Source: Leptolyngbya sp. Heron Island J (lineage in GTDB: Bacteria; Cyanobacteriota; Cyanobacteriia; Phormidesmidales; Phormidesmidaceae). Taken from it: a stretch of DNA of 64,000 nt. The first letter of the stretch is position 1. Every line of letters starts with the position of its first letter. The notes beneath the pieces are model-generated. The model was not told the origin of the DNA, did no database searches, and was given only the letters and a program-made list of their open reading frames with translations. Shown one piece after another: positions 53,727 through 62,619 of this stretch. The position numbers and the translations under genes were made by a program. The stretch lies in the NCBI RefSeq assembly GCF_000482245.1, contig NZ_AWNH01000041.1:1-64000 (forward strand), written 5' to 3'.

Positions 53727-56687
53727 TCACTTGAACCTGTTTTTATCAGTTTCTAAGGTTAAGAACTGTATCCATCGACAGAGCCACCAACCTAGTTTTT
53801 GACCAGTAATATCTAAAAGATCAACAAATCCGAAAGGCTCTGTCTCAAAAAAACTTATTTTTTGAGACAGAGCAAAGCCTGCTCCAAGAATATCTGATGA
53901 CGCACTTCGCTGATCTCCAAATATTTCCTTGAGAAAACGACGATTTTTGGCTCCCAACATAGCACGAAGGTTAATTTCAGATTTTCGCAAGATTTCTTGA
54001 ATCATGAGTCTACATTGCCTTACCTGACCCAGATTACCTTTGATAAGATATGCCTGCCTTAAGACTAATAGACACAGTATTTGCATACGTTGATCCGAGT
54101 TTTCTCTACATGTCTTTAAAGCTTTTTCAAAGTATGGAATGGCTTTATTAACTTGACAACTTATTAGATATGCTCTCCCAGTAGAGACATAGACATAAGG
54201 AATTATTGTTTTGGTAAACTCAAAATCTTCTCTCTTTTGTTTAGAGACATTTCCACCCCCTTCTAACTCTGTTTGATATTTGACAAACTCGTTTGTAGCT
54301 TTTTGAGAGTATTCTAAAGACTTTTCATGTTCAGCATGACTGTTGGCAATGCTTGCAAGCGTATTTAAACAAAGAATTTTGACATATAGAGAATCTATTT
54401 CTTCAGCAATTTCAAGAGATGATTGTATTGACTCAAGTGCTTCATCATATCTACCCCAAACATACTGAATATGTCCATTAGTCTGAAGCATTTGAGATTT
54501 ATAATGCTTGTTCTTATTACTTCCTATAAGCTCAAAAAAAGCTTTAGTTATGTCAAGTGCATCTTCGTATCTTTCTGTATTACAGTATGCATCGCCTAAG
54601 TTTAGTATAAGTGTTGGAAATTTTTTCTTGCCTTGGCTAATAGCGTTTTCTCTTCTGTGACTTCTAATAAGTAAAGGCTCATACAATTCAATCTGGATCT
54701 TATAGTATCCATGATATTTCAGAAAATCACTGTAGCTAGATTCAAGTAAGAGCTTCAGAGCTTCATCAGCTTGATTCAACTGATTGTAGTGGTAAGCAAT
54801 CTCAGGATACTCTCTTAGTACCTCAATATCATCGCTATGGATAACTGCCTCTTTGTATATTGCTAGATAGTAACGAACAGCTCTCCAGTGAGCCTTGTGA
54901 GATACTCCAAACTTAAGTTCTATATATTTGCGTAGTGATGGTTGGAGTTCATATCTTCCATCTTGATTCTTGATAATCAACGATTTACGCAGAAGTTCCT
55001 CAATTGTTTGCTTGGATTCCATCATTGGATAACCAAGATCTAATTTAGAATAAGTCTCCTTCAGATATTTTTCTCTAAACTTTTTGGCCCAACGCTTAAC
55101 CTCCTGTTCTTCGAGCGAGGAAAGTATTACAGCTTCTTCAGAAAACGGCACACGATAGGCTGCTAGCCTTTTGATTAACTTGAGAAGATCTATTGAAAGT
55201 CGGTGCAAGTGCTTCTTTAGAAGAAAACTAGGCTTATTTTCAATCTGTTGAAATTCACCATCTACATTATCAATCAGATTCTCGAAATTTATCAGGCCTA
55301 ATTCGTCTTCAGCTTTGTTCAGATCACCATCATAATATTGACTTATAAAGCCTCCAGCAAGTCTAAGCATTAATGGATTACCATCTAGACTCTCTGACAT
55401 CCTGGAAAGATTGGCATTGTCATGAGACCTTACCCCCATTTGTTTGAGGAATTGAGCACCAATTTCAGTATCTAATCCATTCAAATAATACCAGTCAATT
55501 TTTAATGTTTGAAAATTAAATAGAGGCGGTTTAATCTGAGTAGTTACTAAAAATGTAGTATTTTTACCTTCTTCTATCCAACGACTAAAAAAGATACGAT
55601 ATGAATCATCTTGCCACTCATCAGTATTGGGAAAAAATAGATTTTCCATATTATCGATAACAATCAGATATCTTTCATGGCGTAAAGCTTTTATTACGAG
55701 ATTAATCTGCTCTGTCGTATCTTTTGCTAAAACACTTTGCGAGTTCTCATCAGAAATAGCACGAAGCATGCTTTCGCAAAAAACTGTAAAACTAGGACTT
55801 TGACGAACATCAAGCCATGCTTTTCCAAGAAAATTTAAATCTTTCTCGTAGATATGAGCTGCTAACCAAGATTTTCCTACACCAGCAATACCTTGAACGC
55901 CGATAATTTTTGATCTACTCAGCTTAAGTAAACGATATAGACCTTTGGTTTGGATGATTTTCCGTGGTTGCCATAAGTCCAGAGCAGGAGGAATCGTAAT
56001 AACATTCGCTATTGTCGTAGAACGCCTATTTCGAAATAGCTCGCTATTCGTTTTTTCAGTTAGCAAGAGACTTTTCCATCTTAAATCTTGCTTATGAAAA
56101 TCGCATTGTGCGTTTATAATCTCTTTTGGCAGTTGCTCACGTAAAACACTGACTGGAATCCCACCACCCCCTGCATTACTACTTGCGCCACGAGTAAACT
56201 TAAGCATCCCACAGAACATTCCTGTCCGCTGGTTAAGCAGTGGAGCGCCACTCATGCCTTCTCGAATTTGCCCGTCAGCAAACTTAATTTCAGGAGGGTT
56301 ACCTCCAGTTAAACCCTCATTTAAAGGGGTTACTGGACATCCATCTGGAAAATTTTTATCTGGATAAGCAAATAGATAGAACTCATCCCTAGACTTTGGA
56401 TTATCACCGAACCAAACGCAGGGATGTGGGTTCTTTAATGGTTGGCGAGTAATAAAACTCAGTAGCGCAATGTCGTATTTAGGTAACTGCAATTCGACCT
56501 TTGCTGTTGCAAAATCTAGTTGGTCCCCCCAACGAACCTCAAGATCAGTTGACTTACCGCTTCTTACTAAATGTTCACAGGTGACAATATAACCAGGAGC
56601 CACAAAAAAACCTGTCCCCCAGTGACGTTTACCTGGAACAGTCAACTTGACAGTGCAAGCTTTCAATAGCCCCTCTAGTTCAGTCAT
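53727..56687 (-). CDS. Trypsin-STAND NTPase-TPR protein
   Basis: 986 residues. The N-terminal trypsin-like protease has His39 (VTCEHLV), Asp72 (KYDIALL) and Ser146 (REGMSGAPL), all present and correctly ordered; there is no signal peptide, so it is cytoplasmic. The NTPase follows: P-loop GIAGVGKS (about 266-273) and YLIVIDNMENLFF (about 340-352). Helical and winged regions and TPR-like repeats run from about 600 to 900. Such protease-STAND-TPR proteins occur in predicted bacterial conflict systems, where ligand binding to the repeats unleashes the protease. The ATG overlaps the stop of the upstream partner by 4 bp. Confidence 0.92.
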   Translation of the reverse strand: MTELEGLLKACTVKLTVPGKRHWGTGFFVAPGYIVTCEHLVRSGKSTDLEVRWGDQLDFATAKVELQLPKYDIALLSFITRQPLKNPHPCVWFGDNPKSRDEFYLFAYPDKNFPDGCPVTPLNEGLTGGNPPEIKFADGQIREGMSGAPLLNQRTGMFCGMLKFTRGASSNAGGGGIPVSVLREQLPKEIINAQCDFHKQDLRWKSLLLTEKTNSELFRNRRSTTIANVITIPPALDLWQPRKIIQTKGLYRLLKLSRSKIIGVQGIAGVGKSWLAAHIYEKDLNFLGKAWLDVRQSPSFTVFCESMLRAISDENSQSVLAKDTTEQINLVIKALRHERYLIVIDNMENLFFPNTDEWQDDSYRIFFSRWIEEGKNTTFLVTTQIKPPLFNFQTLKIDWYYLNGLDTEIGAQFLKQMGVRSHDNANLSRMSESLDGNPLMLRLAGGFISQYYDGDLNKAEDELGLINFENLIDNVDGEFQQIENKPSFLLKKHLHRLSIDLLKLIKRLAAYRVPFSEEAVILSSLEEQEVKRWAKKFREKYLKETYSKLDLGYPMMESKQTIEELLRKSLIIKNQDGRYELQPSLRKYIELKFGVSHKAHWRAVRYYLAIYKEAVIHSDDIEVLREYPEIAYHYNQLNQADEALKLLLESSYSDFLKYHGYYKIQIELYEPLLIRSHRRENAISQGKKKFPTLILNLGDAYCNTERYEDALDITKAFFELIGSNKNKHYKSQMLQTNGHIQYVWGRYDEALESIQSSLEIAEEIDSLYVKILCLNTLASIANSHAEHEKSLEYSQKATNEFVKYQTELEGGGNVSKQKREDFEFTKTIIPYVYVSTGRAYLISCQVNKAIPYFEKALKTCRENSDQRMQILCLLVLRQAYLIKGNLGQVRQCRLMIQEILRKSEINLRAMLGAKNRRFLKEIFGDQRSASSDILGAGFALSQKISFFETEPFGFVDLLDITGQKLGWWLCRWIQFLTLETDKNRFK

Positions 56688-57010
56688 GAAATTACTTTTG
56701 CAGTCCTATCCCATTCCAAGGAAATTTCTAAATCTGCTTTACCGTTCCCTTTTACAAAAGCGGCTGTTAGCTGCCCAGACTCAAGACCTAACTCAATTCC
56801 AAATTTCACTGTAGCCTTTGTTGGCATGGCTTTATGAATTGTGGCAGAGAGTTCATCTATGATTCCACCAAGCGTTTCCGTTACTTCTTTAAATTCTTTA
56901 CTGTCAAATGCAACATCACTACGTCCACTGGCAACAACATCCGCTTGAACAATGTGGCCATTGGCAAGTTCCATAGAGATTCGTTCAGTTGGCTGTTCCT
57001 CAAATGACAT
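56684..57010 (-). CDS. Trypsin-co-occurring (CU044_2847-type) protein
   Basis: 108 residues. The pattern (strand-rich N-terminus ISMELANGHIVQADVV, helix FKEVTETLGGIIDELSATIHKAMPTKATVKF, then GIELGLESGQLTAAFVKGNGKADLEISLEW) matches what I know of the CU044_2847 / trypsin-co-occurring domain 1 family. It is the upstream gene of a two-gene operon with the trypsin-STAND protein (ATGA overlap). That is the association that gave the family its name. It is probably a substrate, inhibitor or sensor for the protease switch; the mechanism is not established. Confidence 0.83.
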   Translation of the reverse strand: MSFEEQPTERISMELANGHIVQADVVASGRSDVAFDSKEFKEVTETLGGIIDELSATIHKAMPTKATVKFGIELGLESGQLTAAFVKGNGKADLEISLEWDRTAKVIS

Positions 57011-57428
57011 AAAAGATGCTAGGGGAAGAAGTTTGCTACTTTATCCTATATGCAGTATCTTCAAAGATTATGGTGATATTAGTAGAGATCCTAAAAAGTT
57101 TATTCGCTAATCCTATTTTGGTGTGTGATAGTGAACCTAAATCGGAATGCTAAGTATTTACAAAAGCATTGATTGATTTTATAGGAAATCGTTTCAACTA
57201 ACATAGCTTAGTCAAAATCAATTGGCGACTAAATTGAATATTGATTGCTCCGCTATCTACAGTTAGTCCTACAGACAGCGCGAGCCTAAATCAGAAATGA
57301 TTGTGAAGCTTAAAAGCTCTAGGGCAGATAAAGTTTAAAGGAGCTGAGAGTCCTATCCAACTTTATTTGGGCGTATCCTTAAAAAGGATTCCTTATCAGC
57401 TCCATAGACCACAAGTAAAGACAATATC
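57011..57428. other. Intergenic region after the replication gene
   Basis: 418 bp without a supported gene, between the Trypco-type gene start and the end of the replication initiator gene. The small hairpin ATCCTTAAAAAGGAT at 57375-57389 could end the initiator transcript. The promoter of the trypsin-STAND operon should lie near 57020-57120. Confidence 0.55.
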
Positions 57429-58451
57429 TTAACTACTACATTGCATACTAGTTTTAAGCGACATTTTCTTTCGTATCCGTTTTTTACAGAATCCTAAAAA
57501 GGCCGCTTCTTCGTTGTCAATAGCCTGTCCTTTCTTACACTTCCAAGCTCGCCATTCAAGTTCCAACCCATAGACATCCAATCCAGGTACTAGCTTCTTA
57601 GCCTTTTCATAGGTAGACGGTTTAAAGGCACATTTAACTGACTGATTGCCAGAATTTTGTAACGAATCCTCAAACTGCAAGCGACTGTCAGTTTTCTTAA
57701 CCGTAAAGCGAACGGCTTTCACCTTACTTCTAGCTCCCTGAATCAGCTCATAGGAAACTTCAAAGCCTGAGCCATAAGGATTGCTGTTGATTTCTTTTAC
57801 TGCAGGCTCAAGACATCTGGAATGGAAATGCCCCCAGCATTTAAGCTTGCCGTTCGGTACTTTGAGCCACTGCCTGAGATCTTCCACAGAGACTTCAAGG
57901 ATAGGATGCTTCTGATTAGCGACACCTTCCAAGATTTCGTACAACGTCACAGAGTATTTGCCCGATAAAGAAATCAGATGATGTGTACGAATGCGAGCAT
58001 ATTGCAAAGGCTGTTTGATAGCATCAATAAGCATCTGAGGAAATTCAAACCAAATGGTGTCAGTTCCTCGGCCTTCATTCAAACGCACGGCTGAAATCAG
58101 TCGCGTAATGGTCTTGTAGCGAACATCGCCTTTATCCACTCCCTCAAACGTGACCTTGGTATCCGATAAAGACGCCAACGCATCCCATAACCAAGCTTTT
58201 CCGCGCTCCCCACCAAGCTGATTAAACACCTTCCAAACATCTGCAGCAGGCAATTCATGGACCCTACTCTCTTCCAGTCTGTGAGCTACAGCATGTAGCA
58301 GAAAAGTCCACAGCTTTCGCTCCCGTTCACGAAAGGGACCATCCACCTTGACCATAATGACTGGCTTCGGGACCGGAACAGTAACCTGCTCTGAAGTGTC
58401 TGGATTAACCTTCCAGGGGTTACCCGTCGCTTTAGGTGATTTCTGTTTCAT
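57429..58451 (-). CDS. Plasmid replication initiator, Rep_3-like
   Basis: 340 residues from ATG 58451; a TTG-initiated frame could extend to 58511. Two winged-helix-like halves are visible: LWTFLLHAVAHRLEESRVHELPAADVWKVFNQLGG and HHLISLSGKYSVTLYEILEGVANQ, with VEDLRQWLKVPN. This is the arrangement of iteron-binding Rep proteins of the RepB/Rep_3 class. Immediately upstream lie six iterons with 21-bp phasing and two DnaA boxes, which strongly support initiator function. The presence of a complete replicon within a tRNA-adjacent element indicates plasmid origin. Confidence 0.85.
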   Translation of the reverse strand: MKQKSPKATGNPWKVNPDTSEQVTVPVPKPVIMVKVDGPFRERERKLWTFLLHAVAHRLEESRVHELPAADVWKVFNQLGGERGKAWLWDALASLSDTKVTFEGVDKGDVRYKTITRLISAVRLNEGRGTDTIWFEFPQMLIDAIKQPLQYARIRTHHLISLSGKYSVTLYEILEGVANQKHPILEVSVEDLRQWLKVPNGKLKCWGHFHSRCLEPAVKEINSNPYGSGFEVSYELIQGARSKVKAVRFTVKKTDSRLQFEDSLQNSGNQSVKCAFKPSTYEKAKKLVPGLDVYGLELEWRAWKCKKGQAIDNEEAAFLGFCKKRIRKKMSLKTSMQCSS

Positions 58452-58540
58452 AGGTCCGTAGATATCACGGCACCTAGCACCTAGCAAGCCGTGATTGGTG
58501 TCAGGTGACAATATCTGACAGACATAGGCTTCTCAAATAG

Positions 58541-58959
58541 CCTGAATTTGTGATCGGTGATGATCACCAAAAGACAGAGTGGCCCAAATTTGTGATCGAT
58601 CCACCTTAAACAACAACAATTAGACCAACAAAATCTTGCTTTTGCTTTACCCCCATCACATCAAACCCACTTATCCGGCTTACTCGCCTTATTTCTGGGC
58701 TATCTGCCCTCTTAAAACAGTCGAAATGAGAGGATTTCTAGCTCTTTGACCTGTGGATAACTGGCTTCATTGGCCTGTGGAAAGTCGCCTGAATTTGTGA
58801 TCGGTCCGCCTGAATTTGTGATCGGTTAGCCCGAATTTGTGATCGGTTAGCCCGAATTTGTGATCGATCAGGGGGTTAAGGCACTGATATCACATCAGAA
58901 TTTTCCCTGAACACTAAGAACATTAGAACACTAAAGAACATTAGCGTTTCTGTGGATAA
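58541..58959. other. Iteron replication origin (oriV)
   Basis: An 18-nt iteron CCTGAATTTGTGATCGGT or close variants occurs at 58541, 58583, 58788, 58809, 58830 and 58851. The last four are exactly 21 bp apart and the first two 42 bp apart, two helical turns per unit. Perfect DnaA boxes TGTGGATAA (complement of TTATCCACA) lie at 58752-58760 and 58951-58959. AT-rich repeats of AACACTAA(A)GAACATTAG follow at 58910-58944, a likely melting region. An inverted repeat GGTGATGATCACC at 58556-58568 between iteron 1 and the gene side may be the Rep autoregulatory operator. Confidence 0.9.
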
Positions 58960-58991
58960 TTGAAGGGACAAGTATGAGATGGCATTAACTT

Positions 58992-59050
58992 GGGGCTTCG
59001 CCCCAAACCCCAGGATTTTAGGAGGCATCTCAAAGGGCTATCAAGAATGA
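58992..59050 (+). repeat. Shared hairpin leader, copy 1
   Basis: The hairpin GGGGCTTCGCCCC is followed by AAACCCCAGGATTTT and the conserved tail CAAAGGGCTATCAAGAAT. The same block occurs at 62471-62533, also upstream of a plus-strand transfer gene. It lies 129 bp before the coupling-ATPase start. It may be a shared regulatory leader or the scar of a duplication. Confidence 0.7.
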
Positions 59051-59178
59051 TTTTGGAAGGCTGACTATTGTCCTTAGTGGATCAGGTTGTAGATACTCTC
59101 ACTCCCCTCCCCTAATTGTCTTTTCAATCCAGTAATCCTATAGTCGGGGCTCATCGTCTGTATTAACCCCGATGCCCT

Positions 59179-60717
59179 GTGAAGTATTACCATCAGCGTT
59201 TCCCTGCCCATCTCGGCATTGCAGCCGTGCTCTCCATTGGTGAGATATTCGCCCTTCGAGATTCCTGGCTTACCTATCAAATGGGTATGGTCCCCCTCTA
59301 CAGCGGGTTATTTGTTCTTACAGCCTCAGGCATCGTCTTGGGCAGTGCCAAGCTAACCGACCTCTATGAGCAAAAAAAGCATCTGCGGGGAACCACGATG
59401 CTGACCAATAAATCCTTTGTGGATGAAGTAGATGGTGATGGCATCGCCATTCCTAACAACAGTGCTGAAAAAAGACAGGCCAAAGAACCACCATTTCTAG
59501 AAATTCGTCAGGAAGATGAGAATAAACATTTTCTCGTCTGTGGTGACACCGGCTCAGGCAAAAGTTCCATATTTCACTATTTCGCGACCCAACTACAGCA
59601 TCGAGATGAGGAGATCGCTGTCTTCTATGACCCCAAGTGTGAGTTCTGGAAATACCACGGCTCTCCAGAACGGGGGGATATCTTGCTCTATCCATTTTCA
59701 GACAGTTGCCCCTATTGGGACCTGGCCGCTGAGGTGACCCGCCCAGAAAAAGCAAAGCTATTGGCAGAAAGTTTGCTGCCCTGTACTCCAGGTGAAGAAG
59801 AACGGTTCTTTGTGAAAAGTCCGCGTAATATTCTGGAGCATCTGCTGTTGGAGATGAAATCGCAGAATGCCTCTGTAGACGATCTACTCAAGTGGCTTAG
59901 TTCCGGCGAGCAGATTGATGAAATCTTAGCTGGTGATCCTGTAGCGCAATACATCCCCAAGGAAGCCCCGGACCAACGGGCAGGGGTCCTGGGTAGCTTA
60001 AGTAATGTGGCCTCCCATCTAAAGCTTTTGCCACCCAAGGATGGACGTGACAGCTTTTCACTGGCTGAAATGGTGCAGAAACGTTCAGGTTGGCTGTTTA
60101 TTGGCGCGGCAGGTGTTGCCGATCAGCAAATCCTGCAGCCTTTGTTTTCCATCTGGTTCAATATCCTGATTCAACAACTTCTGGACTTCTCCCCAGAGGA
60201 CAGCCCACCCGCCACCTGGATTTTTATTGATGAAATTGCCTCCCTAAAAACTCTAAGTTTCCTTGAGCAAGCGGCGTCCCAGGCGAGAAGCTACAACACT
60301 CGCCTTGTCCTTGGCTTTCAGAACAAGCATCAGATTGAGAATTTCTACCATAAGCTGGCCATGCCCATACTCTCGGCTCCAAAAACAAAGATCTTTCTTA
60401 GAACTGCTGAGATTGATTCGGCTGAATGGTGTGCTCGCATGATTGGGGAGCCGGAGTTTGAGCAACGGGTGATCAGCGAATCCTCACAGCTTGTAGGTAG
60501 GCGAGGGGAATCCTTGAGCTACCGGCAGGACCGAAAAACCGAGTATCTCGTGCTTCCGGCTGAGTTTCTATCCCTGGGAGATCGCGAAGGATTTCTGCAG
60601 TATCAGGGTATGACCACCCCCATCCAGTTTGACTATCCCGACCTGACCGCCAGAAATAAGGTCAAACGCGGCAAACAGCAATTTCAATCAAAACGACGCG
60701 CCCTAAACTGGATCTGA
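59179..60717 (+). CDS. Type IV coupling ATPase (TraG/TraD-like), module B
   Basis: 512 residues. Two N-terminal membrane helices (about 10-27 and 38-56) precede the ATPase core. It has Walker A VCGDTGSGKSSIFHYF near 118-125, VFYDPKCEFWKYH, Walker B WIFIDEIASLKTLSFLEQAASQARSYNTRLVLGFQNKHQI, and a C-terminal strand region. The start is probably GTG 59179. It is the second coupling protein in the window and only distantly similar to the one at 49.9 kb. The 3' end overlaps the convergent MobQ relaxase by 15 bp. It pairs with that relaxase, like TraG/TraA of Agrobacterium plasmids. Confidence 0.9.
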   Translation: MKYYHQRFPAHLGIAAVLSIGEIFALRDSWLTYQMGMVPLYSGLFVLTASGIVLGSAKLTDLYEQKKHLRGTTMLTNKSFVDEVDGDGIAIPNNSAEKRQAKEPPFLEIRQEDENKHFLVCGDTGSGKSSIFHYFATQLQHRDEEIAVFYDPKCEFWKYHGSPERGDILLYPFSDSCPYWDLAAEVTRPEKAKLLAESLLPCTPGEEERFFVKSPRNILEHLLLEMKSQNASVDDLLKWLSSGEQIDEILAGDPVAQYIPKEAPDQRAGVLGSLSNVASHLKLLPPKDGRDSFSLAEMVQKRSGWLFIGAAGVADQQILQPLFSIWFNILIQQLLDFSPEDSPPATWIFIDEIASLKTLSFLEQAASQARSYNTRLVLGFQNKHQIENFYHKLAMPILSAPKTKIFLRTAEIDSAEWCARMIGEPEFEQRVISESSQLVGRRGESLSYRQDRKTEYLVLPAEFLSLGDREGFLQYQGMTTPIQFDYPDLTARNKVKRGKQQFQSKRRALNWI

Positions 60718-62226
60718 GTCCTGGGAGAGCTTCAGGGATAGCTGCTGCTTTAGCTCTCGTTTTTGCCCCTGGGTCTGCGACTCCTCGAACCGAGCCTCCT
60801 GCCCCACGGTGATTTCATCATCTTCGGCATATAGCCACATCCGCACAACTGGAGATAGGGTACTTTCTACGGCACATCGCTCTTGCTGGATGTCAGTCAG
60901 CATCCGTTCCAAGTCCTCAATGGTCGCTTCGTGGGCTGGAATCTGGTCTCGAATCAAAAATGCCGTTTCCAGCAGCTCATTGCGCTCAGTCTCCTGCTCC
61001 ACCTTGCTGTCATAGAGCGTTTCTGCCAGGGCACTGCACTTCTCCCTGGATTCTGGAGAATCTGCCCTTTCTAACAGATCTTGATAGGCATCCTTCGCTG
61101 CATTGAGTAGCTGATGGGCCTCCAGCAGGTCTTTTGATTCCTGCAGGATAAGCGGTAAATCGGTAATTATCCCCCACCCTTGTCTAACCTGGTTCTCTAT
61201 TTCCTGGGCGATGCGATCGCGTTCCTCCCGCCAGCAGTCGATAGAGTGGAGATGGGCATCTATCGCCCGTCCATAGAGCCGGTCTTTGGCCATATCGAAG
61301 GCATCTTGAGGGGAACCTGGGGCGTAGCTCAGCTTGTTGTTTAAGTCTTCGATTCGCTTATCAACCCGTTCTCGCTCCGTAAGTACGGTTTCTAGCAGCG
61401 ATCGCTCTTTGTCTAGGGTTACCCCTACCCTTGCCTCAAAATCCCTTAATTTACCTATCTCCTGGAGCTTTTGGAGAATTTCTTCATTGGCTGCCTGGGT
61501 CTTCTCCAGGGCAGTCAGCTCTCGAATGAGTAAAATCTCTTCCACTTTTTCAGACAGAATCCCCTGTTTCCACAGCATCGACTCATAAGGAGAAAGTTTG
61601 GGCTCTGCCGGTCGGTCAATGCCCTGAGCCTCCAGACTGCGATGGTCAACTACCGCTGTGTGACCGGCACACTTCAGGGTTACATTGCAATGATTCTCCC
61701 ACGATTGGCGCAGCGCGATCAGCCGCTCCTTGGGCTTCCAACTCCGGTCCTTTTGGGCTCCTCCCTGCTCAGGGTGTTTAGCATTCGCCCGCTTAAAAAA
61801 TTGTTCCTTTGGCCGCTCAATCCCATCCAGGGCTCGGGTGGTAAACATCACATGAACGTGGGGATTTCTTCCACCATCCATTGCCTCAACGTTGTGAATC
61901 GCTAGCGTGTAGGGGTGCTTCTCTCCGATCTCGGTTTTGACAAAATCTTTCACCAGCCAAAGGCGTTGGTCATCAGTAAGTTCTCTCGGAAGAGCGATCT
62001 CAAATTCACTGTACACCTGTGCATTCACCCGCTCGTAGGTATCCGCTGCATCCCAAAATTCTGTTGGGCCAGACGCCCAAGCAGGCATATTGCCAGACTC
62101 GGTGTATGTCAGTTCGTGAGCACCGTATTCGTACCGTTCCGTTCGCAGGATATAGCGCACATGGCCACCACTGCTTTTGCCGTCAGCACGGGAGCCATGT
62201 TTTAGCGAAAAACGATAAATAGCCAA
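60703..62226 (-). CDS. MobQ-family relaxase (MobA/MobL, TraA-like)
   Basis: 507 residues from TTG 62226, giving the family-type start MAIYRFSLK, with AAGGAG five bases upstream. A longer TTG frame reaches 62247. The HUH metal site is GRNPHVHVMFTTR (His about 123 and 125), preceded by FWDAADTYERVNAQVYSEFEIALPREL, a hallmark of MobA/MobL. The C-terminal 300 residues are coiled-coil rich rather than helicase. It cuts oriT and pilots the strand. A matching RSF1010-like oriT lies 50-80 bp upstream. It is one of two relaxases of different families in this element. Confidence 0.93.
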   Translation of the reverse strand: MAIYRFSLKHGSRADGKSSGGHVRYILRTERYEYGAHELTYTESGNMPAWASGPTEFWDAADTYERVNAQVYSEFEIALPRELTDDQRLWLVKDFVKTEIGEKHPYTLAIHNVEAMDGGRNPHVHVMFTTRALDGIERPKEQFFKRANAKHPEQGGAQKDRSWKPKERLIALRQSWENHCNVTLKCAGHTAVVDHRSLEAQGIDRPAEPKLSPYESMLWKQGILSEKVEEILLIRELTALEKTQAANEEILQKLQEIGKLRDFEARVGVTLDKERSLLETVLTERERVDKRIEDLNNKLSYAPGSPQDAFDMAKDRLYGRAIDAHLHSIDCWREERDRIAQEIENQVRQGWGIITDLPLILQESKDLLEAHQLLNAAKDAYQDLLERADSPESREKCSALAETLYDSKVEQETERNELLETAFLIRDQIPAHEATIEDLERMLTDIQQERCAVESTLSPVVRMWLYAEDDEITVGQEARFEESQTQGQKRELKQQLSLKLSQDSDPV

Positions 62227-62274
62227 CGAGACTCCTTCGGTGCTCAAGGGGGTTCAGGGGCACTCCCCGACGCG

Positions 62275-62306
62275 CCGTTTCCTTGAAACGGATAAGCGCG
62301 CCCTGC
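62275..62306 (+). other. oriT of MobQ type with predicted nic site
   Basis: An inverted repeat CCGTTTC (62275-62281) / GAAACGG (62285-62291) is followed directly by ATAAGCGCGCCCTG. RSF1010-type origins have the same order: an inverted repeat ending in GAAAC, then TAAATGCGCCCT, with the nick after the last T. By analogy the nick would be between 62304 and 62305 on the plus strand. It lies between the MobQ relaxase and the TraD-like gene, which are divergent, as in Agrobacterium tra regions. Confidence 0.8.
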
Positions 62307-62336
62307 TGTCCGTCAAGACAGACTAGAGGGACTCAG

Positions 62337-62366
62337 GGGGAGCATCCCCCCGAACCCCCTGGGGTT
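62337..62366 (+). repeat. G-rich hairpin related to the shared leader
   Basis: GGGGGAGCATCCCCC followed by CGAACCCCCTGGGG. It has the same hairpin-then-AACCCCC layout as the blocks at 58992 and 62471, but lacks the conserved tail. It is probably a partial copy. Confidence 0.5.
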
Positions 62367-62470
62367 GTGCCAGGTCATGGGTTGGGTGGATCACTCCAGA
62401 GGTGAATGGCAATGTCAAGGAAACAGCGAATGGAAAAATCTCTAACGAGATTTTCAGCGTTGTTGTTATC

Positions 62471-62533
62471 GGGGGGCTTGCCCCCCAAACCCCCCAGGAT
62501 TTTTCGAGGTATCCCAAAGGACTATCAAGAATA
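62471..62533 (+). repeat. Shared hairpin leader, copy 2
   Basis: The hairpin GGGGGGCTTGCCCCCC is followed by AAACCCCCCAGGATTTTT and the tail CAAAGGACTATCAAGAAT. It aligns along its whole length with 58992-59050. It lies directly upstream of the TraD-like gene. Confidence 0.7.
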
Positions 62534-62619
62534 AAGCTTCAGTGATGATTTGCTTAGTGCAAGCGAGACTCTTAGGATTTGCGCCATCTGAATCGGGTAA
62601 CGTATCTCATGGGGAATCG

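Noticed and set aside
53727-54300. Secreted protease interpretation for the trypsin-STAND protein
   Set aside because: There is no signal peptide and an NTPase follows in the same chain, so it is cytoplasmic, unlike the protease at 6.0-7.4 kb.
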